Source of the DNA: Terrimonas pollutisoli
Lineage (GTDB): Bacteria; Bacteroidota; Bacteroidia; Chitinophagales; Chitinophagaceae
Length of the DNA: 64,000 nt
Direction: 5' to 3'
Assembly: GCF_029360765.1 (NCBI RefSeq)
Contig: NZ_JARKNA010000001.1
Span: 744,001 to 808,000, forward strand
The notes under the pieces were generated by a model. The model ran no database searches, was not told where the DNA came from, and saw only the letters and a list, made by a program, of their open reading frames with translations. The translations under genes were made by a program, and so were the position numbers. Shown one piece after another: positions 46,085 to 54,530 of this stretch (its first letter is position 1; every line of letters begins with the position of its first letter).

Positions 46085-46113
46085 ATGCAAAATCTTATTT
46101 TAAAAGAATCAAA

Positions 46114-46148
46114 GACCATTAACCATAAACCTTAGACCATTAACCATT
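46114..46148. repeat. Five-unit heptamer array
   Basis: GACCATT, AACCATA, AACCTTA, GACCATT, AACCATT lie in exact 7-base register in the gap between the adaptor gene and the small exported protein gene. Confidence 0.75.
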
Positions 46149-46160
46149 AAACCCTTATCA

Positions 46161-46358
46161 ATGAAACGGAAAATTATTTATGTCACGGCTATCATCTGCT
46201 GCATGAGTTTGTTTTCATCAGCAAGGCAAATGGCAATTGGAACTTCCGTGGAGTGCAAAAAGCAAGAAGCATCAGACTGCCCAAAAAAGGCAGTGAAAGA
46301 ACAAAAGAGTTCTTGCCGCAGCCAGCGCCCATTCAATTTTTTTCTTTTCAATATATAA
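46161..46358 (+). CDS. Small exported Cys-rich protein, unknown
   Basis: A 65-residue protein with a signal peptide (MKRKIIYVTAIICCMSLFSSA, cleavage near 21). The mature part is short and basic with three further Cys (VECKKQ, SDCPKK, SSCRSQ) and ends FNFFLFNI. No family recognised. It lies between the adaptor and ATPase genes on the same strand, 32 bp before the ATPase start, so it is cotranscribed. It might be a periplasmic accessory or an exported substrate; neither can be shown. Confidence 0.5.
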   Translation: MKRKIIYVTAIICCMSLFSSARQMAIGTSVECKKQEASDCPKKAVKEQKSSCRSQRPFNFFLFNI

Positions 46359-46390
46359 CCGGTAAACAATCCAATTTTAAATACGACAGT

Positions 46391-47068
46391 ATGATTAATA
46401 TTTCTAACCTGGAAAAAATTTATCGCACAGAAGAAGTAGAAACTGTAGCGCTTAATAAGTTGTCCTTTGAAGTAAAAGAAGGAGAATTTGTAGCAGTGAT
46501 GGGCCCCTCGGGCTGTGGCAAGTCCACCCTGCTGAATATTTTGGGATTGCTGGACGATCCTGATTCAGGAAGTTTTTTATTCAATGGTATTGAAGTAGCC
46601 AGGTTCAATGAAAGAAGACGGGCTGACTTGCGCAAACGAAACATTGGATTTGTGTTCCAGAGTTTTAATCTTATTGATGAACTGACCGTATTTGAAAATG
46701 TTGAACTACCGCTTATTTACACCGGTGTGAAAACTGGTGACAGGAAAAAAAGGGTAGAGGAAGTGCTGGATAAAATGCAGATCATGCATCGTCGTAATCA
46801 CTATCCGCAACAACTATCAGGCGGCCAGCAACAAAGGGTAGCGGTTGCCAGGGCCGTTGTTAACAAACCCAAATTGATTTTAGCGGATGAGCCTACCGGT
46901 AATCTTGATTCATCCAACGGTAATGATGTCATGCAATTGCTGACCGATTTGAATGAACAAGGAACCACAGTGATAATGGTAACTCACTCCGAACATGATG
47001 CAAGGTATAGTCATCGTATTGTTCGCATGCTTGACGGTCAGGTAGTATTGGAAAATATTATGGTGTAA
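46391..47068 (+). CDS. MacB/LolD-type ABC transporter ATP-binding protein
   Basis: A 225-residue ATPase with Walker A GPSGCGKST (38-46), Q loop VFQSFNL (88-94), signature LSGGQQQR (142-149), Walker B LILADEPTG (162-170) and H-loop VTHSEHD. The frame is open back to 46253, but that region overlaps the preceding small gene and has no family similarity. The ATG at 46391 gives the normal MINISNLEKIY start. It is the only ATPase in the array, so it presumably powers several or all of the permeases that follow. Confidence 0.95.
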   Translation: MINISNLEKIYRTEEVETVALNKLSFEVKEGEFVAVMGPSGCGKSTLLNILGLLDDPDSGSFLFNGIEVARFNERRRADLRKRNIGFVFQSFNLIDELTVFENVELPLIYTGVKTGDRKKRVEEVLDKMQIMHRRNHYPQQLSGGQQQRVAVARAVVNKPKLILADEPTGNLDSSNGNDVMQLLTDLNEQGTTVIMVTHSEHDARYSHRIVRMLDGQVVLENIMV

Positions 47069-47103
47069 ATAACATTAAGAGTCGCTGCGATAAAAGTAAA
47101 ACG

Positions 47104-49518
47104 ATGATCCGAAATTTTTTTAAAACCGCTATCAGGAATTTGATTCGTAAAAAAGGCTATGCTACCATTAACATTGCAGGCCTGGCAGTAGGTATTGCTG
47201 CCTGTTTGTTGTTGTTTTTGATTGTGAGCTATGAATTGAGCTATGATAAATTTCAACCGGAGTATAAAAATATCAGCCGCGTAGTAACACAGGATAAATT
47301 TTCCGATGGCATTACCTATAATGCAGGTATACCCGTACCGGCATTGGATGCATTGCGGTTGAAAATGCCGAATGTAGTGTTTGGTAGTATGCATTCGGCA
47401 TCCGGCAGCCAGGTTACTATTGATGGCGGTAATGAATCAACTTCTTCCAATAAAAAATTTATTGAGGAAAACGGCATCTTTTTTTGCGACCCACAATTCT
47501 TTAGCGTATTTAAATACAAATGGCTTGCAGGCAGTGCTAAAGTTTTAAGTGAGCCCAACATGGTGGTGCTGACAAAAAAAATGGCGGAAAAATACTTCAC
47601 CAATTGGGAAAATGCGGTCGAAAAAATCATTCGTTTAGACAATGTTATTACGCTGAAAGTAGCGGGTATATTGGAAAATGTTCCCGGGAACACCGACTTC
47701 CCCCTCGGCGTAATGGCTTCACTGGAGTCGTTAAAAAATGGTGGAGAAAAATATAACTACTATCAATCCTGGAATAACACGTCCAGTAATTTCCAGGTGT
47801 ATGCATTACTGCCGGCCAATCTCAGACCTTTTGATATCAATCAACAGTTGCAGCAGTTTAATAAGGATAATTATAAAGGAAGATCAAGTTCTGAGCGTTC
47901 CAATTTCCTCCAGCCTTTATCAGAACTCCATTTTGACCGGAGGTTTGAAACGTTTGGCGATCATGTTATCAGCAGGTCTTCGTTGAAGATATTATCGCTG
48001 GTTGGAGTGTTTATCATCATTATGGCATGTATCAACTTTGTCAACCTGGCAACAGCGCAGGCCGTCGGTCGCTCAAAGGAAGTAGGTATCCGAAAAGTAT
48101 TGGGCAGCGATCGTAAGCTTTTATTTTTCCAGGTGATGGGCGAAACGGCGCTCGTTGTATTAATAGCAGGAATCGCAGCTTTTGGGATAGCAACATTATG
48201 TCTTCCCTTTATAAAACATATCGCTTCCATCAGCGAAGACCTGAGTTTGATCAATCCTGAAACCATTCTTTTCCTGGTTGCTGTACTGGTGGTATGCACC
48301 CTGTTTGCAGGTTTGTATCCGGCACTTATTCTTTCTGGTTTCAAACCAGTGCTGGCCTTAAAAAATAATATGACATCTGCAAAGGTGGGTGGTATTTCTT
48401 TACGGCGTGGATTGGTGATTACGCAGTTTGCCATCTCGCAAGTGCTCATCATCGGAACCATCGTGGCTGTAAGCCAGATGAATTTTGTCAACAAAGCCGA
48501 CCTTGGATTTAATAAAGAAGCAGTTCTCATGCTTGCGGGTAGTTCGGATAGTCTCAGCATTGCCAAACTTCCCGCTTTCAAGCAAAAACTATTGCAAACT
48601 CCCGGTATACAGTTAGTAAGTTTTAGCAGCGATGCACCTTCTTCTGAAAATACATGGAGCGGCAATTTTGCCTTTGATCACAGGGACGATGAAAAGTTCC
48701 AGGTAACCATGAAGTTTGCTGATGAAGATTATTTTAAAACGTATGGACTGCAGTTAGCTGCCGGACGGGTGTATGAGAAGAGTGATTCCATGAAGGAAGT
48801 GGTCATCAATGAAACTCTCGTTCAAAAGTTGGGACTTAAGAGTGCCCAGGATGCGGTTGGCAAAGATATCAGGATAGGAAGAAATGCCTGGAAAACTATC
48901 AGCGGCGTAGTTAAAGATTTTAAAACAAACTCGCTGCGGGAAAATGTAAAACCTTTATTGATTGGTCAATTCAATAATTACTATACGCTTAGCTCGGTAA
49001 AATTGCGTTCAGCCAATATTCAACAGACACAAACTGCTGTTCAAACCTTGTGGAATGAGTTCTTTCCTGAATATGCCTATGCCGGCACGTTTATGGAAGA
49101 AAGCATTAATCGTTTCTATGAACAGGAAAATCAATTGTCCTTGTTATATAAAATTTTCGCCTGCCTCGCCATATTGATCTCAAGCCTTGGCTTATACGGA
49201 CTTGTTTCTTTTATGGCCGTACAAAAAGTAAAAGAAGTAGGAATCAGAAAGGTGCTCGGGGCGTCTGCGGGAAATATTGTGTATTTATTTTCAAAAGAGT
49301 TTACCATTCTTATTGCCATCTCATTTTTAATAGCGGCTCCGCTGGCGTATTTCATGATGAAAAACTGGTTGCAGGACTTTGCCTATCGTATTGACCTCGG
49401 CATCGGATTTTTTGCATTAGCCATAGTTATCTCGATAGTCATTGCATGGATCACGGTAGGATACAAAGCCATACGGGCAGCTATCGTCAATCCTGTAAAG
49501 AGTTTGCGAAGCGAATAA
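47104..49518 (+). CDS. MacB/FtsX-type ABC permease 1
   Basis: An 804-residue permease: basic N-terminus (MIRNFFKTAIRNL), TM1 (about 20-40), a large MacB-type periplasmic domain, and a first FtsX core of three helices (about 285-420) with KEVGIRKVLGS near 325. A second TM plus periplasmic domain follows (about 425-670), then a second FtsX core with KEVGIRKVLGAS near 709. It ends NPVKSLRSE. This duplicated architecture is typical of Bacteroidota, where one polypeptide replaces the MacB dimer. MacB-type transporters do mechanotransmission rather than classical transmembrane transport. It starts 35 bp after the ATPase and is the most distinct of the first group (LRSE ending). Confidence 0.93.
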   Translation: MIRNFFKTAIRNLIRKKGYATINIAGLAVGIAACLLLFLIVSYELSYDKFQPEYKNISRVVTQDKFSDGITYNAGIPVPALDALRLKMPNVVFGSMHSASGSQVTIDGGNESTSSNKKFIEENGIFFCDPQFFSVFKYKWLAGSAKVLSEPNMVVLTKKMAEKYFTNWENAVEKIIRLDNVITLKVAGILENVPGNTDFPLGVMASLESLKNGGEKYNYYQSWNNTSSNFQVYALLPANLRPFDINQQLQQFNKDNYKGRSSSERSNFLQPLSELHFDRRFETFGDHVISRSSLKILSLVGVFIIIMACINFVNLATAQAVGRSKEVGIRKVLGSDRKLLFFQVMGETALVVLIAGIAAFGIATLCLPFIKHIASISEDLSLINPETILFLVAVLVVCTLFAGLYPALILSGFKPVLALKNNMTSAKVGGISLRRGLVITQFAISQVLIIGTIVAVSQMNFVNKADLGFNKEAVLMLAGSSDSLSIAKLPAFKQKLLQTPGIQLVSFSSDAPSSENTWSGNFAFDHRDDEKFQVTMKFADEDYFKTYGLQLAAGRVYEKSDSMKEVVINETLVQKLGLKSAQDAVGKDIRIGRNAWKTISGVVKDFKTNSLRENVKPLLIGQFNNYYTLSSVKLRSANIQQTQTAVQTLWNEFFPEYAYAGTFMEESINRFYEQENQLSLLYKIFACLAILISSLGLYGLVSFMAVQKVKEVGIRKVLGASAGNIVYLFSKEFTILIAISFLIAAPLAYFMMKNWLQDFAYRIDLGIGFFALAIVISIVIAWITVGYKAIRAAIVNPVKSLRSE

Positions 49519-49544
49519 CAGCATGCTGATATAAAAATGAAGCC

Positions 49545-51938
49545 ATGATAAAAAACTATTTTAAAATCGCGTGGCGGAATATTTGGCGCAACAGATCTGT
49601 AAGCCTGATAAACTTATTTGGCTTATCAATTGCAATGGTTGCTTTTATCTTTATTGTGCTATGGGTACAAAATGAATTAAGCTTTGATAAGTATAACAAA
49701 GGGTTTGAAAATATTTACCTGGTGCAAACCTATTCGGTTAAGAAAACAGCGGAAAAAAACGGAATAACTCCGTTGCCGATGGCAGACCTGTTAATGAAAA
49801 CTCCCGGTATTGAGGCAGCGGCAAGAGTAGTTCCATGGAGAGGAATAATAAATGTTAAGGACAGATTATTTGAACAGAAGGATGCTGTAAATATTGATAG
49901 TAGTTGGTTTAGTGTTTTTCAGTATGATATTGTTGCCGGTGATTTGAATACATTCAATAAGAATCCCTTTTCACTTGTTCTTACCGAATCAAAAGCGAAA
50001 CAATTTTTTGGAAAAGAAAATCCTGTCGGCCAGGTAGTAAAAGTTGATACTGTTTTATACCAGGTCCTGGCTGTTGTTAAGGACAATCCTGTAAACTCAA
50101 GTATGCAGTTTGATGTGCTAATACCTATGGCAGCCAGGTTGTCCAATCCAAGGACTTACAAAAATGATAACGGGTGGTCTAATTCGAGTTACCGCTGTTT
50201 TGTAAAGCTGCACCCTGCTGCTGATCCTGCAATGGTTTCGCAAAATGTAAGCGCCACGTATCAGCATGAATCAAAGTATGCAGAAGGTTCTGTGGCCTTT
50301 CAGCCAATAAGTAAATTGCATTTCGACTCAACGTCAAACGATCCTTTATTTAGGCGCGGAAATTATACGGCAGTTTACGTCTTTACCATTCTTGCAGTAT
50401 TGTTAGTTTTAACGGCATGCATTAATTATATAAACCTGACTATTGCGAAAGCAAGTACCCGCACAAAAGAAATTAGCGTAAGAAAAATTGTTGGAAGCAG
50501 CCGCAAACAACTATTCCTGCAGTTTATGTGCGAATCGTTTCTGTTCAGTTTTATAGCAATAGCGCTGTCAATGTTTTTGCTACAATTTGCGCTACCGTAT
50601 TTTAATCAATTTGCCGGGAGCCAGTTTCGTATATCAATAGTATCTCCAATTATTTGGAAAATATTTTTTGGAACATTATTGTTTGTTGGTTTACTTAATG
50701 GCGTCTACCCAGCCATAACGATGGCTGTCTTTAGCCCAATGGCTTTTTTGAAAGGCGAGTCAATACTAAAGTTTAAAAACGTTTTATTGCGTAAGGGTTT
50801 GGTAGTAGTGCAGTTTACAGTTGCTATTGTACTTATTATTGGCACGGTGGTTATTTTTTTACAAATGCGGTTGGCAAGAATGTCTGGCCCTGAATATAAC
50901 CGTGAACAAATAGTTTCGTTTGATATACCATTTAGTACAATGCGCAAATATGATTATGATGCCGGAAAGGTTTCAAGTCTCACCGGGGCGATAAAAAATG
51001 AGTTGCTAAAAAGCAGTTCTATACAGGATGTTGCGTTGTCCGATCAGTCTGTTGAAGATGTTGGTAATTCAACGGGCATTAAAGGCTGGTATTTTAATGG
51101 TATTGATACAAGCAGTAATGTTTCTATTAATCGGGTGATTGTTGAACCGGGAATAAAAGATCTGTTCAATTTGCAACTAAAAGAAGGTCGCTGGCTTAAA
51201 AAGGATAATTCCGATAAAAAGAATTTTGTATTGAATGAAACAGCGGTTAACATATTGGGGATTAAAACGCCGGTGATAGGACAGCTATTTATAAAAAATG
51301 GGGATGATACAGGTAGAATAATTGGTGTTGTAAAGGATTATAATTTTAGCCCATTATACAAAAAGATTGAACCTTTGATTTTTTATGATAACGATGAGTT
51401 GAAGCATTCTTTTTTTGTAAAAATTGCTCCGGGAAAAGTTTCAAACGCCATGTTGGCTATTGAGAGCGTATGGAAAAATTTTATTTCGGATGCGCCGTTC
51501 AGCTACCAGTTTATGGATGCAGCATTTGATAATCTTTACAAAGATGATTTAAAGGTATCGAAGCTTATATTGGTTTTCAGCTCTCTCTCCATTATCATAT
51601 CTGTTTTAGGTCTGTTTGGGCTTTCGGCATTTATTGCGGAGCAAAGAAGAAAGGAAATAGGCATCCGAAAGGTATTCGGAGCCAGTGTAAAAGGGATTAC
51701 TGTATTGCTTACCGCTGGTTATGTAAAATTGGTAGCCTTATCTATTGTTATTGCTTTTCCAACAGCCTGGTGGAGTGCCGGTAAATGGCTGGATAATTTT
51801 GTTTATAAAATACAGTTGAGTTGGTGGATATTCTTTTTAGCCGGGACAATTGTTTTAAGCATTGCATTTGTCACTGTTTTTTTACAGACCATCCGCGCCG
51901 CCACCGCCAACCCTGTTAAGTCTTTACGAACAGAGTGA
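49545..51938 (+). CDS. MacB/FtsX-type ABC permease 2
   Basis: A 797-residue two-core permease with the N-terminus MIKNYFKIAWRNIWRNRSVS. The first core motif is altered (KEISVRKIVGS near 306, in place of KEVGIRK) while the second is standard (KEIGIRKVFGAS near 702). It ends NPVKSLRTE. Its periplasmic domains share little obvious sequence with permease 1, and it looks more AT-rich and more divergent than permeases 4-6. A substrate or partner different from its neighbours is plausible. It begins 26 bp after permease 1. Confidence 0.93.
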   Translation: MIKNYFKIAWRNIWRNRSVSLINLFGLSIAMVAFIFIVLWVQNELSFDKYNKGFENIYLVQTYSVKKTAEKNGITPLPMADLLMKTPGIEAAARVVPWRGIINVKDRLFEQKDAVNIDSSWFSVFQYDIVAGDLNTFNKNPFSLVLTESKAKQFFGKENPVGQVVKVDTVLYQVLAVVKDNPVNSSMQFDVLIPMAARLSNPRTYKNDNGWSNSSYRCFVKLHPAADPAMVSQNVSATYQHESKYAEGSVAFQPISKLHFDSTSNDPLFRRGNYTAVYVFTILAVLLVLTACINYINLTIAKASTRTKEISVRKIVGSSRKQLFLQFMCESFLFSFIAIALSMFLLQFALPYFNQFAGSQFRISIVSPIIWKIFFGTLLFVGLLNGVYPAITMAVFSPMAFLKGESILKFKNVLLRKGLVVVQFTVAIVLIIGTVVIFLQMRLARMSGPEYNREQIVSFDIPFSTMRKYDYDAGKVSSLTGAIKNELLKSSSIQDVALSDQSVEDVGNSTGIKGWYFNGIDTSSNVSINRVIVEPGIKDLFNLQLKEGRWLKKDNSDKKNFVLNETAVNILGIKTPVIGQLFIKNGDDTGRIIGVVKDYNFSPLYKKIEPLIFYDNDELKHSFFVKIAPGKVSNAMLAIESVWKNFISDAPFSYQFMDAAFDNLYKDDLKVSKLILVFSSLSIIISVLGLFGLSAFIAEQRRKEIGIRKVFGASVKGITVLLTAGYVKLVALSIVIAFPTAWWSAGKWLDNFVYKIQLSWWIFFLAGTIVLSIAFVTVFLQTIRAATANPVKSLRTE

Positions 51939-51951
51939 GTAAAGATTTAAT
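51931..51951. repeat. 21-bp repeat at permease 2 stop (copy 1)
   Basis: CAGAGTGAGTAAAGATTTAA plus T spans the end of permease 2, including its TGA stop. A copy with one difference lies at 54406-54426, after permease 3, where it is out of context. Confidence 0.65.
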
Positions 51952-51969
51952 CCCGGCCGCAGCGTCGGG

Positions 51970-51990
51970 GTAAAAAGCTTGCGAAGCGAA
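51970..51990 (+). pseudogene. Scrap of a permease 3' end (VKSLRSE)
   Basis: Seven codons read GTA AAA AGC TTG CGA AGC GAA, the family's C-terminal VKSLRSE, as at the end of permease 1. They lie in non-coding DNA 31 bp after the permease 2 stop and are not preceded by permease sequence. Best read as a remnant of a lost gene copy. Confidence 0.5.
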
Positions 51991-52020
51991 AAATTGTATG
52001 CGGGTTTAAAAACAGAAGTT

Positions 52021-54384
52021 ATGATCAAGAATTACTTAAAAATTGCCTTACGCAATCTTGCAAGAAACAAAGGATTTTCCTTTATAAACATATCTGGTCT
52101 TGCCATTGGTATGGCTGCCGCTATTCTCATCCTGTTGTGGATTCAAAATGAAATGAGTTATGACCAGTTTCATGAAAAAAGAGATCGTATCTATGAAGCA
52201 TGGAATAAAGCGCATTTCAGTGGAAAACTGCAGTGCTGGAACACAACGCCTAAAATACTGGCCAGGACAGTCGAAAAAGACTTGCCTGAAGTAGAGAGAG
52301 CGGTGCGGGTTAACTGGCCAAGCAATTATTTGTTTTCAATCGGAGATAAACGATTAACGGTATCCGGTAACATTGTAGACACGGGGTTTTTGCAGATGTT
52401 CAGTTTTCCATTGTTGAGAGGCGACGCCAAAACAGCTTTGAACAGTGGGTCGTCTATTTTGCTTACGGAAAAACTGGCCAAAAAACTTTTTGGTGATGAA
52501 GATGCGATGGGTAAAACGATCAGGCTGGACAATAAGGATAATTTTACTGTTACCGGCATCCTCAAAGATCTTCCTAATAATACAAGATTTAAATTCGAAT
52601 ACCTTCTGCCCTGGGATTACATGGTGAGATCGGGCGGTGATGACAGTATCTGGGGTAACAATTCTACCCGCAGTTATGTTTTGCTGAAAGAAAATGCGAG
52701 CCTCGCTGCTGCTAATGCAAAAATGAAGGTGTTGAAACCCCGCTATGATAAAGATGAAGATCCAACCTGGGAAATGTTTTTATATCCCGCCAGCCGCTGG
52801 CGTTTATATTCCAGCTTTACGAATGGCGTTGAAGATGGTGGGCTGATAGAGTTTGTGCGGTTGTTTGGAATTATTGCTTTATTTATCCTGTTGATCGCTT
52901 GCATCAACTTCATGAATTTAAGCACCGCCCGCAGTGAGAAAAGAGCCAAGGAAGTAGGTATCCGGAAGGTAGTAGGGGCGCAGAAAAGATCGTTGGTCGC
53001 CCAGTTTATCGGCGAATCGATCCTGCTCTCGTTTATTGCCGCCGTTTTTGCCGTTATTATCGTGCAACTTGCTTTGCCGGCCTTTGGTCGCCTGACTGAT
53101 AAAAAGCTTTTCATTGATTATGCCGATCCAATGTTTTGGCTGGGGAGCATAGGGTTTGTATTATTTACTGGCTTAATTGCAGGTAGCTATCCTGCCTTTT
53201 TTCTTTCTTCTTTCAATCCATCCAAAGTTTTGAAAGGTACATTCAAAGCAGCCAATGCGCTGATCACACCAAGAAAACTGCTCGTTGTGCTGCAGTTCAC
53301 TTTTGCGATCATCCTGATTATTTGTACTGCTATTGTAAAGCAACAGATCGATCATGCCCGCAACAGGGAAAGTGGTTATGTAAGAGACAATCTCGTTTAT
53401 CATTTTCTGACAGGCGACCTGGAAAAGAAATATGATCTTGTTAAAAATGAATTACTGTCGACAGGTGTTGCAAAATCGGTGACCAAGACCAGTGCGCCTA
53501 TTACCCAGGGGTGGAGCGATAGCTGGGGTTTTCAATGGGAAGGTAAGGACCTCAATGATAAAACTGACTTTGACAGGTATTGTGCGGATGATAATATTAC
53601 TGCAACCATGGGGTTGACATTGGTGAAAGGTCGTGACTTTAACCTGAAGGAATTTCCGACTGATTCAGCCGGGATGATCGTTAATGAAAGTGCGGCAAAG
53701 GTCATCAACTTTAAAGACCCGCTCGGCCAGATCGTAAAAGACGGCGATAAGAAATATCATATCATCGGGGTGATAAAGGATTTCATCCTGCAATCTCCTT
53801 ACTATCCAACCAAACCAATGCTGATCACCGGAGCGCAGGGATGGTTCAATGTTATTCATTTTAAATTGAACGGCGCTAATAATACTACAGATAATTTGAA
53901 AAAAGCGGAAGCCATATTCAAAAAGTATAATCCTGAATATCCTTTTGAATACAAATTCATAGATGAAGAATATGCTGCGAAGTTTAAGGCAGAGGAGAGA
54001 ACAGGTACACTGGCGGCCTTGTTTGCGGGACTGACAATATTCATTTCCTGTCTCGGGCTTTTCGGCCTGGCTACATATATGGCGGAAAATCGCATCAAGG
54101 AAATCGGTGTTCGCAAAGTATTAGGAGCTTCTGTTACCGGCATCACCGCGTTGTTGTCCAGAGATTTTTTAAAGCTGGTGATGATCTCATTCCTGATTGC
54201 AAGCCCGGTTGCATGGTGGATGATGCATCAATGGCTGCAGGATTATCCCTATCATGTAAGCATCCAGTGGCAGGTGTTTGCTTTCGCCGGGTTTTTATCC
54301 TTGCTGATTTCCGTTATAACAGTAAGTTATCAGTCCATTAAGGCAGCCGTCGCCAACCCGGTTAAATCGTTACGAACCGAGTAG
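52021..54384 (+). CDS. MacB/FtsX-type ABC permease 3
   Basis: A 787-residue permease from the ATG at 52021 (MIKNYLKIALRNLARNKGFS). The open frame to 51979 includes the VKSLRSE scrap and is not a credible start. It has the usual TM1, MacB periplasmic domain, first FtsX core (SEKRAKEVGIRKVVGAQ near 309), second half and second core (RIKEIGVRKVLGAS near 692), ending NPVKSLRTE. The segment SEKRAKEVGIRK groups it with permeases 4-6. It is followed by 146 bp containing several permease 3'-end scraps. Confidence 0.93.
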   Translation: MIKNYLKIALRNLARNKGFSFINISGLAIGMAAAILILLWIQNEMSYDQFHEKRDRIYEAWNKAHFSGKLQCWNTTPKILARTVEKDLPEVERAVRVNWPSNYLFSIGDKRLTVSGNIVDTGFLQMFSFPLLRGDAKTALNSGSSILLTEKLAKKLFGDEDAMGKTIRLDNKDNFTVTGILKDLPNNTRFKFEYLLPWDYMVRSGGDDSIWGNNSTRSYVLLKENASLAAANAKMKVLKPRYDKDEDPTWEMFLYPASRWRLYSSFTNGVEDGGLIEFVRLFGIIALFILLIACINFMNLSTARSEKRAKEVGIRKVVGAQKRSLVAQFIGESILLSFIAAVFAVIIVQLALPAFGRLTDKKLFIDYADPMFWLGSIGFVLFTGLIAGSYPAFFLSSFNPSKVLKGTFKAANALITPRKLLVVLQFTFAIILIICTAIVKQQIDHARNRESGYVRDNLVYHFLTGDLEKKYDLVKNELLSTGVAKSVTKTSAPITQGWSDSWGFQWEGKDLNDKTDFDRYCADDNITATMGLTLVKGRDFNLKEFPTDSAGMIVNESAAKVINFKDPLGQIVKDGDKKYHIIGVIKDFILQSPYYPTKPMLITGAQGWFNVIHFKLNGANNTTDNLKKAEAIFKKYNPEYPFEYKFIDEEYAAKFKAEERTGTLAALFAGLTIFISCLGLFGLATYMAENRIKEIGVRKVLGASVTGITALLSRDFLKLVMISFLIASPVAWWMMHQWLQDYPYHVSIQWQVFAFAGFLSLLISVITVSYQSIKAAVANPVKSLRTE

Positions 54385-54405
54385 GTCCAGATCGATGCGT
54401 CGGGG

Positions 54406-54520
54406 CAGAGTGAGTAAGGATTTAATGATCGGAAGCAGTATCAAGCCAGGCCAACTCGTTGCGTAGCGAGTAGCTTGTTCACATGAAGAAACCAGCGTTA
54501 AAAGTTTGACGAACAAATAA
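54406..54520 (+). pseudogene. Cluster of permease 3'-end scraps
   Basis: Three remnants lie one after another. A copy of the permease 2 stop region is at 54406-54426. Codons for S-L-R-S-E-stop after Ala-Asn are at 54450-54473. At 54497-54520 is GTT AAA AGT TTG ACG AAC AAA TAA, which becomes VKSLRT if one G is removed. None is attached to a reading frame. They point to past permease copies lost by recombination or decay. Confidence 0.5.
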
Positions 54521-54530
54521 AGTATTTGTT

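Noticed and set aside
46253..46390. N-terminal extension of the ATPase
   Set aside because: It overlaps the small exported protein gene in another frame; ABC ATPases of this type begin at MINISNL.
51979..52020. Upstream start for permease 3
   Set aside because: The extension uses TTG within a VKSLRSE scrap; family alignment fixes the ATG at 52021.
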